64,000 nucleotides of DNA, taken from Andreprevotia lacus DSM 23236. Its GTDB lineage: Bacteria; Pseudomonadota; Gammaproteobacteria; Burkholderiales; Chitinibacteraceae. The stretch spans positions 62,001 through 126,000 of the forward strand of contig NZ_FWXD01000015.1 of assembly GCF_900176275.1 (NCBI RefSeq). The letters are read 5' to 3'. A program made the position numbers and the translations under genes. Every line of letters begins with the position of its first letter. The first letter of the stretch is position 1. The notes under the pieces are model-generated. The model was not told the DNA's origin, did not search any database, and saw nothing but the letters and a program-made list of their open reading frames with translations. This document shows positions 1 to 8,260 of the stretch, piece by piece.

Positions 1-22
1 TGGATCATCTGGCCTGGGCCGT

Positions 23-406
23 TCATTCGTGGCGCACGTGCGCGCTCACGGCGGTCAGCAGGCTGTCTTTGGTAAACGGTTTGGTGAGGTATTCGTCGGA
101 ACCGACCATGCGCCCGCGCGCACGGTCGAACAGGCCGTCCTTGGAGGACAGCATGATGACGGGAGTTGCCTTGTAGCGGGCATTTTTCTTGATCAGCGAA
201 CACGTCTGATAGCCATCGAGCCGCGGCATCATCACATCGACGAAAATCACATCCGGCTGATGATCGCTGATCTTGGCCAGCGCATCGAAGCCGTCTTCGG
301 CCAGTATGACTTCACAGCCGGCCTGACCGAGAAAAATCTCGGCGCTGCGGCGGATGGTGTTGCTGTCGTCGATCACCATGACCTTGACGCCGGCGAGATT
401 CGACAT
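23..406 (-). CDS. pilG: PilG-like single-domain response regulator
   Basis: A 127-residue protein that is entirely a CheY-like receiver domain. The acidic pair D13/D14 lies in VMVIDDS, the phosphoacceptor is D57 in FVDVMMPRLDG, a Ser sits in VIMLSSKDG and the conserved Lys is K109 in YLTKPF. The wording matches PilG of the Pil-Chp system, which relays histidine kinase signals to the type IV pilus extension machinery in the cytoplasm. A longer open frame extends upstream, but the ATG at 406 follows a strong AAAGGAGGAGG ribosome site, so the start is set there. The next gene in the same direction lies off the left edge, where pilH might be expected. A different PilG/PilH-type regulator is the main alternative. 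Confidence 0.88.
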   Translation of the reverse strand: MSNLAGVKVMVIDDSNTIRRSAEIFLGQAGCEVILAEDGFDALAKISDHQPDVIFVDVMMPRLDGYQTCSLIKKNARYKATPVIMLSSKDGLFDRARGRMVGSDEYLTKPFTKDSLLTAVSAHVRHE

Positions 407-726
407 GGACCTCCTCCTTTTACGGCTCACCCGGCGCGCATGATCACGCAGCCAAAGCAAACCCCTTGTTGATGCGATCATACCGACTGCTTTTTCAATA
501 AGACAAGGCTGATGCGCGATTTGGCCCGGCGGCCTGCTTGTGGCAGCGGGCTGTTGCCATGGCCAAACCTGCATCATAGAACCCGGCGCAGCCCAGGTCT
601 TGCCTGTTTTGCCAGAGACTGCGACGCGCTGCGCCCCCCCCGATTCTGCACAAGCGACTTTACCGCCATAAGCGGCGCGAGCAGTACCTTGATCGTTCAG
701 CAATCGAGAGAGGGGGATTCGGCCAG

Positions 727-767
727 ACAAAAAAGAAACCCCGGTCCAAGGGGAAAACGACCGGGGT
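727..767 (-). terminator. Intrinsic terminator downstream of engB
   Basis: A perfect 9-bp stem (738-746 with 759-767, core CCCCGGTC/GACCGGGG) is followed on the minus strand by TTTCTTTTTTGT. It lies 113 bases past the engB stop and is the only T-tracted hairpin before pilG. Confidence 0.75.
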
Positions 768-774
768 GTAATAG

Positions 775-796
775 GCCCCGGCAATATGGCCGGGGC
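775..796. other. Second GC-rich hairpin downstream of engB
   Basis: A perfect 8-bp stem, GCCCCGGC at 775-782 with GCCGGGGC at 789-796, around a 6-base loop. It has no T-tract on either strand. It lies 7 bases engB-proximal to the terminator and may protect the engB mRNA end or help termination. Confidence 0.5.
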
Positions 797-879
797 ACCC
801 GCTCAGGGAGGAAAAGCGGGAGGTGCGGGGGCGCACCCAGCTCCTAGGATAGAAAGCCCCACGCAAAGTTCAATGCGAA

Positions 880-1512
880 TCACTCACCGTCTGTCGCCTC
901 ATCCGGCTGACTGGACGGCGGGACCGCTGCATCAAACCAGGCCCCCACGACTTTCTCTGTCTCTTCCACACCCTGTTTTTTCAGGCTGGAGAACAATTGC
1001 ACGGTGATCAGCGGGTCACCGGCGAACTCGGCCTGCACCGCACGCAGCGTCTTGACCTTTTCCTGGTTGGTGAGCTTGTCGGCCTTGGTCAGCAGGCAGT
1101 GCACCGGCTTGCCGGTGGGACGGAACCACTCCAGCATGCGCCAGTCGCGCTCGGTCAGCGGGCGGCGCGCATCCATGATCAGCACCAGGCCGATCAGGCG
1201 CTCGCGGCCGATCAGATACTGGCCCAGCAGTTTTTCCCAGTGTGCGCGCACACTGGCCGGCACTTCGGCATAGCCGTAGCCGGGCAGGTCAACCAGATGG
1301 CGACCTGCACCGAATTCGAAGTAATTGATATGCTGCGTGCGTCCCGGCGTTTTCGAGACGAAGGCCAGCCGGGTATGATTGGCCAGCGTGTTGATTGCAC
1401 TGGATTTTCCGGCGTTGGAACGGCCGGCAAAGGCAACCTCCAGCCCTGCATCGGGCAGGCTGTGCAGGTCATTGACGGTAATCAGGAATTTCAGTCCGCG
1501 AAACAGCGACAT
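880..1512 (-). CDS. engB: Ribosome biogenesis GTP-binding protein EngB (YihA/YsxC)
   Basis: A 210-residue TRAFAC GTPase of the family size, needed for late assembly of the 50S subunit. All G motifs are visible: GRSNAGKS at 30-37 (P-loop), the TPGRTQ segment around 55-60 (G2), DLPGYG at 75-80 (G3) and TKAD at 142-145 (G4). It is divergent from the cytochrome c4 gene, and the roughly 170-base gap between them must hold both promoters. A TATAAT-like hexamer for the minus strand is at 1624-1629, without a clear -35 box. Transcription ends at the hairpin near 767. Confidence 0.95.
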   Translation of the reverse strand: MSLFRGLKFLITVNDLHSLPDAGLEVAFAGRSNAGKSSAINTLANHTRLAFVSKTPGRTQHINYFEFGAGRHLVDLPGYGYAEVPASVRAHWEKLLGQYLIGRERLIGLVLIMDARRPLTERDWRMLEWFRPTGKPVHCLLTKADKLTNQEKVKTLRAVQAEFAGDPLITVQLFSSLKKQGVEETEKVVGAWFDAAVPPSSQPDEATDGE

Positions 1513-1679
1513 GGGCGGGGATCTCTATGGGCAGCGCGCGCCGGCAGGCACCGGCAGTGGCGGGAAAACAAGTGGCACGCGGCCTGTGTGGTTCGGCATT
1601 CTTTCTTGCTATAGAATAGCAGGATTATATTCGTTAGCCGTCGGTGAAACCGGCGCTTTTGCTTGGGGAGAGCATTCAT

Positions 1680-2300
1680 ATGCAGCGCGTGACCGCACTG
1701 GCAGCAGCACTGTTGATGACACTGGCGTCGAGCGTTTTCGCTGCCGAGGCGGCAAGCGCCAAGGGTGACCCGGTCAAGGGCAAGGAAATCGTCGACAAGG
1801 TCTGTGCTGCCTGTCACGGCGTCGACGGCAACAGCGCCGCGGCAGCCAATCCGAGCCTCGCCGGCCAGCATCCGGAATACATCGTCAAGCAACTGACCGA
1901 GTTCAAGAAGCAGGTGCGCAAGAACCCGGTGATGCTGGGCATGGCCACCCCGCTGTCGGATGCCGACATGCACAACGTTGCCGCCTACTTCGGCGCGCAA
2001 CAGCCCAAGGAACGCGGCGCGTCGGACAAGGCGCTGATCGAGGCGGGCAAGAAGATTTACCGCGGCGGCATCGCCAACAAGGGCCTGCCGGCCTGTATGG
2101 CCTGCCACGGCCCGTCCGGCGCCGGCATCCCGGTGCAGTATCCGCGCGTAGGCGGCCAGCACGCCGGCTACATCGAAGCCCAGCTGAAGGCCTTCCGCAG
2201 CGGCGAGCGCACCAACAACGTGCCGATGCAACAAATCGCCGCCAAGATGTCGGACAACGACATCAAGGCCGTGGCCCAGTTCATGCAGGCGCTGCACTGA
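1680..2300 (+). CDS. Periplasmic dihaem cytochrome c4
   Basis: A 206-residue precursor with a Sec signal peptide (about residues 1-22, cleavage near VFAAEA) and two c-type haem sites, CAACH at 42-46 and CMACH at 139-143, one in each half of a duplicated fold. Axial Met candidates follow each site. Cytochrome c4 shuttles electrons in the periplasm from the bc1 complex to terminal oxidases. An upstream in-frame ATG at 1644 would spoil the signal peptide; the ATG at 1680 follows GGGGAG. The next two genes encode the machinery that attaches haem to proteins of this kind, an order I recall from Neisseriales. An intrinsic terminator follows the stop. Confidence 0.93.
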   Translation: MQRVTALAAALLMTLASSVFAAEAASAKGDPVKGKEIVDKVCAACHGVDGNSAAAANPSLAGQHPEYIVKQLTEFKKQVRKNPVMLGMATPLSDADMHNVAAYFGAQQPKERGASDKALIEAGKKIYRGGIANKGLPACMACHGPSGAGIPVQYPRVGGQHAGYIEAQLKAFRSGERTNNVPMQQIAAKMSDNDIKAVAQFMQALH

Positions 2301-2351
2301 TCTGCATCATTGCAACACCGCGGCCGGAACCGAATCCGGCCGCACCACTCC

Positions 2352-2376
2352 AAAGGGGCGGCCAACGCCCCTTTTT
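2352..2376 (+). terminator. Intrinsic terminator between cytochrome c4 and resB
   Basis: A stem of about 9 bp (2352-2360 with 2366-2374, core GGGGCG/CGCCCC, 5-base loop) runs into TTTTT at 2372-2376. It ends only six bases before the resB ATG, leaving no room for a separate resB promoter or ribosome site. Confidence 0.8.
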
Positions 2377-2382
2377 GCTTGA

Positions 2383-4416
2383 ATGACGACCCGACGCCCC
2401 ACCCCCTTTCTGCGCGCACTGTACGAACTCCTGTCGTCCATGCGCTTTGCCATCAGCCTGCTGACGGTGCTTGCCGTCGCTGCGGTGGTCGGCACCGTCC
2501 TCAAGCAGAACGAGCCCTATACCAACTATCACTTCGAGTTCGGTGACTTCTGGTTCGGCATCTTCGAGCCCATCGGCCTGTTCGACGTGTATCACGCGGG
2601 CTGGTTTCTGGGCATCCTCGCCTTCTTGCTGCTCTCGCTCGCGCTGTGCATCTATCGCCACCTGCCGGGCATGCTGCGCGACATCAAGGGCTACCGCGAG
2701 CACGCCAGCCTCACCTCGCTCAAGCTCATGCACCACGTGGCCGAACAGGACGGCAGCATTGATCTGGCAGCCGCCCAGGCCCAGCTGGGCCGCGCCGGCT
2801 ATCGCTGGAAAATCCGCGAGGAAAATGGTGCAACACTGCTGGCCGCCAAACGCGGCAGCTGGCAAAAACTGGGCTATTTCTTTGCCCACGCCGCCATCGT
2901 GGTGATCTGCATCGGCGGCCTGCTCGACGGCAACGTGGGCCTCAAGATCAGCGAGCTTCTCGGCAGCAAGACGGCTGAAACACGCGAAATCCCTGCCAGC
3001 GCCGTGCCGCAGCGCAGCCGGCTTGGTGCAGACAATGGCGCTTTCCGTGGCAATGTCGAGCTGAACGAAGGCGGTGGCGGCGCCGACGTGGTGTTCATCA
3101 ACTCCGGCAACGGTTATTACGTGCAGGAGCTGCCCTTCATCGTGCGGCTCAAGCAGTTCCACATCGAGCACTACAGCACCGGCCAGCCCAAGAAGTTCGC
3201 CTCGGACATCGAGGTGCTGGATCGCAACACCGGCAAGCTGATCAAGGCCGGCACGGTGGAAGTGAACAAGCCGCTGATCGTCAATGGCATCGCCATCTAT
3301 CAGTCCAGCTTTGGCGACGGCGGCTCGGACCTGACCTTTGCCCGCCGCGATCTGCAGGGCGGCGCTACGTCGACACTGCAGGGCCGCTCCAAATCGAGCC
3401 AGCCGCTGACCATCGGCAAGGATGCCTACACGCTGGAAACCGGCGACCTGCGCGTGTTCAATATCGAAAACATGGGCAAGACCGGCGCGCAGACCTCGGC
3501 CGTGTCGGTCAACCAGTTCGAGCAGGCGCTGCAGGCAGCGCGCTCGGTCAAGGGTGAACACAATCTGCGCAACGTCGGCCCGTCCATCCAGTTCAAGCTG
3601 CGTGATTCGGCCGGCCAGGCCAGCGAATACCTGAATTATCTGGCGCCGTTCAGCGACAACGGTGCGCTCTATCTGGTCAGCGGCATGCGCCGCGCGGTGA
3701 GCGAGCCGTTTGCCTTCGTGCAGCTGCCGCTGGATGACGACGTCAAACCCGATACCTTCTTGCGCCTGCGTCACACGCTGCTCGACCCACAGCAGTGGCC
3801 GGCGATTGCGCGCCGCACGTCCGAGCAGGCCTTCAAGGACGGCGCCTTCTCTGCCACCAAGCGCGCCGATTTCGAGGCGGTCACCCAGACCATCCTGCAG
3901 CAGTTTGCCCAGGGTGGTTTCCCCGCCATTGAGCGTTTTCTCGCCGCCAAGGTGCCCAAGGCCGAGCGCCCGGCCGTGGCGCAGACCTATCTGAAAATCC
4001 TGCAGGGCGCCGCTGTCGATGCACTGACACTGGCACAGCAGCAGGCCGGCCAGCCGGTGCCCGCCATGGATGAGCGCCACTACCGCTTCGTGGTGGACAG
4101 CCTGGTGGCCACCAGCGCACTGTTTGATTACGGCAGCAGCATCTATCTGCAGCCCACCGGCTTTACCGAGATCAAATCCAGCGGCCTGCAACTAACGCGC
4201 GCGCCGGGCATGAAGATCGTTTTCCTCGGCTCCATCCTGCTGGTGCTGGGCATTTTCTGCATGTTCTATATCCGCGAGGAGCGCCTGTGGCTGCACCTTG
4301 CCAACGGGCGTACGCTGCTGGCCATGAGCAGCAACCGCCGCACCAGTGACTTTGATCGCGAGTTCGAGCGCCAGCGCGCTGCGCTGCTGCCCGCCGCCAA
4401 TGGAGAAGCCGCATGA
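2383..4416 (+). CDS. resB: Cytochrome c biogenesis protein ResB (Ccs1)
   Basis: A 677-residue inner-membrane protein of System II cytochrome c maturation. With CcsA/CcsB it moves haem across the membrane and ligates it to CXXCH apocytochromes. Three N-terminal membrane segments (about residues 18-38, 68-88 and 165-185), a large periplasmic domain and a final membrane segment (about 606-628) match the family plan. The N-terminus MTTRRPTPFLRALYELLSSM resembles Neisseria ResB, which supports the ATG at 2383. No Shine-Dalgarno sequence is visible, because a terminator stem ends just before the start. The 3' end overlaps ccsB by four bases. Confidence 0.93.
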   Translation: MTTRRPTPFLRALYELLSSMRFAISLLTVLAVAAVVGTVLKQNEPYTNYHFEFGDFWFGIFEPIGLFDVYHAGWFLGILAFLLLSLALCIYRHLPGMLRDIKGYREHASLTSLKLMHHVAEQDGSIDLAAAQAQLGRAGYRWKIREENGATLLAAKRGSWQKLGYFFAHAAIVVICIGGLLDGNVGLKISELLGSKTAETREIPASAVPQRSRLGADNGAFRGNVELNEGGGGADVVFINSGNGYYVQELPFIVRLKQFHIEHYSTGQPKKFASDIEVLDRNTGKLIKAGTVEVNKPLIVNGIAIYQSSFGDGGSDLTFARRDLQGGATSTLQGRSKSSQPLTIGKDAYTLETGDLRVFNIENMGKTGAQTSAVSVNQFEQALQAARSVKGEHNLRNVGPSIQFKLRDSAGQASEYLNYLAPFSDNGALYLVSGMRRAVSEPFAFVQLPLDDDVKPDTFLRLRHTLLDPQQWPAIARRTSEQAFKDGAFSATKRADFEAVTQTILQQFAQGGFPAIERFLAAKVPKAERPAVAQTYLKILQGAAVDALTLAQQQAGQPVPAMDERHYRFVVDSLVATSALFDYGSSIYLQPTGFTEIKSSGLQLTRAPGMKIVFLGSILLVLGIFCMFYIREERLWLHLANGRTLLAMSSNRRTSDFDREFERQRAALLPAANGEAA

Positions 4417-5720
4417 CTGCCGCCTTGAGCCTGCGCCAGCGCAGCCCCCTCGATTTTGTCTTTGCACTGCTGGCACTGCTGGCCGGCGGCTTCGCCTTCT
4501 CGCGCTATGGCCACTACATGGACTACTACGAGCAGGGCATCCTGCTTGGCGCCACGCTGACGCTGATCGGCTTTGGCTGGTTCTGGCCGGCCATGCGCGT
4601 GTTCCTGCCCGTCTCCGCCGTGATTGCGCTGTGCGCCATCGGGCTCTACCAGGGCGATCTGGCACGCGGCCAGACGGCATTCTGGCTCAAGTACATGTTG
4701 GCCAGCCAGTCGCTGGTGATGTGGATGTGCGTGTGCTTTTTCCTCGCTACCGGCATGTTCTGGCTCGGCTTGCTGCGCCGCTCGGAAACCGCGCTGTCCA
4801 TCGGCGTGGGGCTGACCTGGGCAGCCACGACCGCAGCGCTGTCGTCGGCGCTGGTGCGCTGGTACGAAAGTTATCTGATCGGCGCCGACGTGGGCCACAT
4901 CCCCGTCTCAAACCTGTATGAAGTGTTCGTGCTGTTCTGCCTGATCACCGCATTGATGTATCTGTATTACCAGGCCCGCTTCAAGGCACGCAGCACCGGC
5001 GCTTTCATCCTGCTGGTGATTGCAGCCGCAGTCGGCTTCATTCTCTGGTACACCTTTGACCGGCAGGCGCATGAAATCCAGCCGCTGATCCCGGCGTTGC
5101 AATCGTGGTGGATGAAGATCCACGTCCCGGCCAACTTCATCGGCTATGGCGCGTTCGGCCTGTCGGCCATGCTGGGCGTGGCCTGGCTGCTGGCAGTACC
5201 GGCCGAGCGCCAGAACACGCAGATCCGCAACGCGTTGTATGCAGCAGCAGCCGGCATCGCACTGGCTGGCATCGTGCTCTACATGCAGGCCGATGCCTGG
5301 TTCCCCGAGCTGGGCTCGGGCGCCGGTTTCATCACCGGTGCCGCCCTGTGCGTGGCCGCTTGCGTCATCGTGCACCTGCAGCGCGGTCTGCTGTCCGGCC
5401 TGTTGCCCGCGCCGGATACGCTGGGCGAGATCATGTACAAGGCGATTTCGGTCGGTTTCCTGTTCTTCACCATCGCCACCATCCTGGGCGCAGCTTGGGC
5501 AGCAGAAGCCTGGGGCGGCTACTGGAGCTGGGACCCGAAGGAGACCTGGGCGCTCATCGTGTGGCTCAATTATGCGGCCTGGTTGCATATCCGCCTGGTG
5601 AAGGGCTGGCGCGGTGCGGTACTGGCCTGGTGGGCGGTCGCCGGCCTGCTTGTAACCACGTTCGCCTTCCTCGGCGTCAACATGTTTCTGTCCGGCCTGC
5701 ACGCTTACGGCAAGCTGTAA
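4413..5720 (+). CDS. ccsB: Cytochrome c biogenesis protein CcsB (CcsA/CcmC family)
   Basis: A 435-residue polytopic membrane protein, the haem-handling partner of ResB. The tryptophan-rich WWD signature is clear at about residues 365-385 (WGGYWSWDPKETWALIVW). Conserved histidines flank it: one in KIHVPANF (about 235), one in AWLHIRLV (about 391) and one near the C-terminus. The start overlaps the resB stop (ATGA), so the two are translationally coupled. Some genomes name this subunit ccsA; the fold assignment does not depend on the name. Confidence 0.93.
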   Translation: MTAALSLRQRSPLDFVFALLALLAGGFAFSRYGHYMDYYEQGILLGATLTLIGFGWFWPAMRVFLPVSAVIALCAIGLYQGDLARGQTAFWLKYMLASQSLVMWMCVCFFLATGMFWLGLLRRSETALSIGVGLTWAATTAALSSALVRWYESYLIGADVGHIPVSNLYEVFVLFCLITALMYLYYQARFKARSTGAFILLVIAAAVGFILWYTFDRQAHEIQPLIPALQSWWMKIHVPANFIGYGAFGLSAMLGVAWLLAVPAERQNTQIRNALYAAAAGIALAGIVLYMQADAWFPELGSGAGFITGAALCVAACVIVHLQRGLLSGLLPAPDTLGEIMYKAISVGFLFFTIATILGAAWAAEAWGGYWSWDPKETWALIVWLNYAAWLHIRLVKGWRGAVLAWWAVAGLLVTTFAFLGVNMFLSGLHAYGKL

Positions 5721-5849
5721 CCAGCAATACAGGCATTCGCGCCGCCAGACCGCGCCGATAAACGGTTTACATCAGGGTTTACTTGTAGTGCGGTCGACCC
5801 TGATACTGTCTTAATCTGTAACTGCATGCAGTCATGGAGGGGGACACCG

Positions 5850-6338
5850 ATGGATGGCGTGATCTACCACAAAACCGAAAAAGGCCAACGCGAACTGACC
5901 GAGCGCACGCTCGCGCTTTCGCCACGGCTGCGGCAGTTGCTGATCCTGATCGACGGCAAGCGCAATCTGGGCGACCTGCAGCAGATGTCGGCTGGCGCCG
6001 ACCTGACCGAGCCACTCAATCGCTTGCTCGACGCCCACCTGATCGAAGTCCTGTCCGGCAATCCGCTGCTCAAGCCCAAGGCCGAACCCATGACGAGCCA
6101 GCAAGGTGGCCTGACGCCGGAACGGGTAGCTGCGGTACTGCGCGCCGTACACGCCTGCAGCCACCAGTATCTGGGCCAGCAATGGGCCGACAAGCTGGAA
6201 TCGGCCATACGCGCCGCGCGCACGCCACAACAACTGCAAACGGTGATCGACGATTGCCTGACCGCGTTGCGCCGTTCCGGCCACCGCGGCGCGGCCGATA
6301 CCTGCCAGCGCGAGGTTGCCAGTGCGCTGACCGCCTGA
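5850..6338 (+). CDS. Conserved hypothetical protein, GVIYxKT-type (copy 1)
   Basis: A 162-residue soluble protein whose function I do not recognise. It opens with MDGVIYHKTEKG and continues with LSPRLRQLLILIDGKR, a pattern repeated closely in the next gene. That N-terminal unit of about 55 residues looks like a small helical or winged-helix module. A second helical segment (about 90-160) also aligns loosely with its neighbour. The ATG at 5850 follows GGAGGGGG, so the in-frame ATG at 5826 is not used. No signal peptide or membrane segment is present. It lies 130 bases after ccsB and is probably transcribed separately. Confidence 0.7.
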   Translation: MDGVIYHKTEKGQRELTERTLALSPRLRQLLILIDGKRNLGDLQQMSAGADLTEPLNRLLDAHLIEVLSGNPLLKPKAEPMTSQQGGLTPERVAAVLRAVHACSHQYLGQQWADKLESAIRAARTPQQLQTVIDDCLTALRRSGHRGAADTCQREVASALTA

Positions 6339-6668
6339 GAACCCGTCTGCAGTCTGGCTGCAAAGGGCTGATCGGGATTCATGCGCCGCTCAAGCCCGAT
6401 GTACGACAGTACATTCCGGTTTTTGCGCCATACCTCAGGCCGCCGAGCCGCCTCCGGCCAAAGCGCAAACAAGCTTCTGAGCCACAGGCTCTGTTGCCAA
6501 AATAAGACATCGGTGTTTGTTTGCCACGGTGCAGCAGCGCGGTTCTTGCGTACATTGCCGTCGATTCGTCAGCACGGATTCATGATTGCGCCCTGCCGTG
6601 GGGCGAACTGGCATAAACTTATAAGCTCGGACTTAAATTAGCAGTGTGCCCAGCACGCGAGGAAAGCA
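6339..6668. other. Intergenic region between the two GVIYxKT paralogues
   Basis: A 330-base stretch without a credible gene. An AT-richer segment (about 6610-6645) upstream of the second paralogue probably holds its promoter. A perfect inverted repeat ATGTAC-GACA-GTACAT lies at 6399-6414; its role is unknown. Confidence 0.5.
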
Positions 6669-7187
6669 ATGGAAGGGGTGATTTACCGCAAAACCCAGAG
6701 CGGCCTGGATGAGATGATCACCCGCGCCAACGGCTTGAGCGTAAAACTGCGCCAGCTGTTGATACAGATCGATGGCCTCAAGCCTGTGAGCGCACTGGTC
6801 ACCCCGCTGTCCGGCCGGGAGCTGGTGCAGGGTTTGATGTCGCTGGAATGGGATGGCCTGATCGAAAAGATCGGCACCGTGCCGGTCGCACCCGCCACCG
6901 GCAAGGCAAGCGAGCATGCCGCGGCAAACGGTGCGACAGGGGCGGACAGTGGCCTGATCAGCAGTTCGCAGATCGAGCGTATCCGTCAGGTATTACAGAT
7001 GTGCAATCGCGCCCATCTGCAAGGCGAGCTGGATGACTGGCTGGACACCACACTGCCGCGCGCCAACACCGAGCTGGCGCTCAACAGCTGTCTGGACTTC
7101 TGGAACATGCGCATGCAGGAACGCGGCCAGGCCGCGAATGCACGCACCTATATGCAACAGATTACGGCGATCCTGCAGAAAAATTGA
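6669..7187 (+). CDS. Conserved hypothetical protein, GVIYxKT-type (copy 2)
   Basis: A 172-residue soluble protein of unknown function and a paralogue of the preceding gene. MEGVIYRKTQSG and LSVKLRQLLIQIDG align position by position with the first copy, and both end in a helical domain (here about 100-172) with a conserved Leu/Ala pattern. The ATG follows GAGGAAAG. The last 26 bases overlap, tail to tail, the 3' end of the COG0523 GTPase gene on the other strand. The pair looks like an old tandem duplication, since identity outside the N-terminal block is modest. Confidence 0.7.
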   Translation: MEGVIYRKTQSGLDEMITRANGLSVKLRQLLIQIDGLKPVSALVTPLSGRELVQGLMSLEWDGLIEKIGTVPVAPATGKASEHAAANGATGADSGLISSSQIERIRQVLQMCNRAHLQGELDDWLDTTLPRANTELALNSCLDFWNMRMQERGQAANARTYMQQITAILQKN

Positions 7188-8235
7188 TCGCTGCAGCCAG
7201 CAAGGCTTGCTCCAGCGCCGCCCAATCGGGCGGCGTTGCTGCTTCCACGATGACCTCGAAGCGGTTGTCGCGCCGATAGGCCGACACGGCGGCGCCGGCC
7301 ATGCCATCTACCCAGTCGAAGCGATACCAGTCGCGCTCGGTCTGGAACACCCCCTTGGCGCGGCTCAACCCCGCCAGACCATAAGCGGCAGGATCGCCCA
7401 GCCGCTCGAACAGATCGGCCAGTTTCGCACTATGGAATAGTGTTTCCGGCGGCAAGATCCAGCCGCAGCTGTGCGAGCCCAGGCTGGATTGCGTCTTGCG
7501 CAGCGGCCATTGCGTCGATGCCTCCGCGACTGCCTCCGTCGTGCGCCGGCGTGGCTGCAGCACGGCATTGCCGCTGTGCACATGCGCTTGCGGCTGCTGC
7601 GGCCAGCGAGCCTCGTCCAGCGTCAGGTCAAGCAGGGCCGGGTCAAACGCACCCTTGTAGGCATCGACCACCGCCAGCTTGGGCGGGAATAGCGCATCGG
7701 CCAACGCGTGCGCGCGATCCACCTGCTCGGCGTCGGCCAGATCACCCTTGTTGATGACCAGCACGTCGGCCAGCTCGATCTGGTCGCGCCAGGTCTGGTG
7801 GCTGTTGTAGCGCGCATCGTCGAGATGGCGCGGGTCAAGCAGCGTCACCACCGCGCGCAGCGCATAGGCACCGGCCACCATGGGGTCACGCAGCAGGTCG
7901 ACAATGCCGGCCGGGTGACCCAGTCCGGAGGGCTCGATCAACAGCCGGTCCGGCCGCTGCCCTTCCTTGCCGGGGCGGGCGATCTTGCCCAGCGCCACGC
8001 GCAGCATGGGGCTGGTGGTGCAACAGATGCAGCCGCCCGGCACTTCGGCCACGCGCACGTCGTCGCCGCCGTCACCGCTCAGGGTGGCACCGTCAATGCC
8101 GACCTCACCGAATTCGTTGACGATGACGGCCCAGTATTCATCAGCCGGCTTATCGGCCAGCAGCTTGAGCAGGGCAGTGGTCTTGCCGACACCAAGAAAC
8201 CCGGTAATCAGGTTGACGGGGATTTTTTCGTTCAT
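7162..8235 (-). CDS. CobW/COG0523-family metal-binding GTPase
   Basis: A 357-residue G3E GTPase. The P-loop GFLGVGKT is at 12-19, NEFGEVGIDG at 40-49, the metal-binding GCICC with cysteines 69, 71 and 72, SGLGHP follows the Walker B region, and NKGD gives guanine specificity. These proteins deliver or insert zinc or other metals; the substrate cannot be read from sequence. A C-terminal CobW_C-type domain ends the protein. The ATG at 8235 is preferred over a TTG nine bases upstream. No Zur-like operator was identified. The 3' end overlaps a convergent gene by 26 bases. Confidence 0.88.
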   Translation of the reverse strand: MNEKIPVNLITGFLGVGKTTALLKLLADKPADEYWAVIVNEFGEVGIDGATLSGDGGDDVRVAEVPGGCICCTTSPMLRVALGKIARPGKEGQRPDRLLIEPSGLGHPAGIVDLLRDPMVAGAYALRAVVTLLDPRHLDDARYNSHQTWRDQIELADVLVINKGDLADAEQVDRAHALADALFPPKLAVVDAYKGAFDPALLDLTLDEARWPQQPQAHVHSGNAVLQPRRRTTEAVAEASTQWPLRKTQSSLGSHSCGWILPPETLFHSAKLADLFERLGDPAAYGLAGLSRAKGVFQTERDWYRFDWVDGMAGAAVSAYRRDNRFEVIVEAATPPDWAALEQALLAAAINFSAGSP

Positions 8236-8260
8236 GAGGCACAAATGATTGCGGCCGGTG

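Larger units (their letters stand above)
407..879. other. Intergenic region between pilG and engB
   Basis: This 473-base stretch holds the pilG ribosome site at its left edge and two hairpins at 738-796, listed separately. Open frames on both strands run through it but have no ribosome site or recognisable protein. The pilG promoter should lie here; no convincing -35/-10 pair was seen. Confidence 0.6.

Noticed and set aside
4-8. Start of a pilH gene at the left edge on the minus strand
   Set aside because: Only two codons are visible, so it cannot be supported.
23-784. A 253-residue frame that would extend pilG upstream
   Set aside because: The strong ribosome site and the family N-terminus are at 406; the upstream part is low in meaning and crosses hairpins.
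2281-4191. A 636-residue minus-strand frame opposite resB
   Set aside because: It is antisense to a recognised gene, has no start context or known domain, and follows from GC-rich third positions.
6399-6414. ATGTAC-GACA-GTACAT inverted repeat as a third copy of the 42369-type repeat
   Set aside because: It shares only GTAC repeats; the GCAAGCG block is absent.
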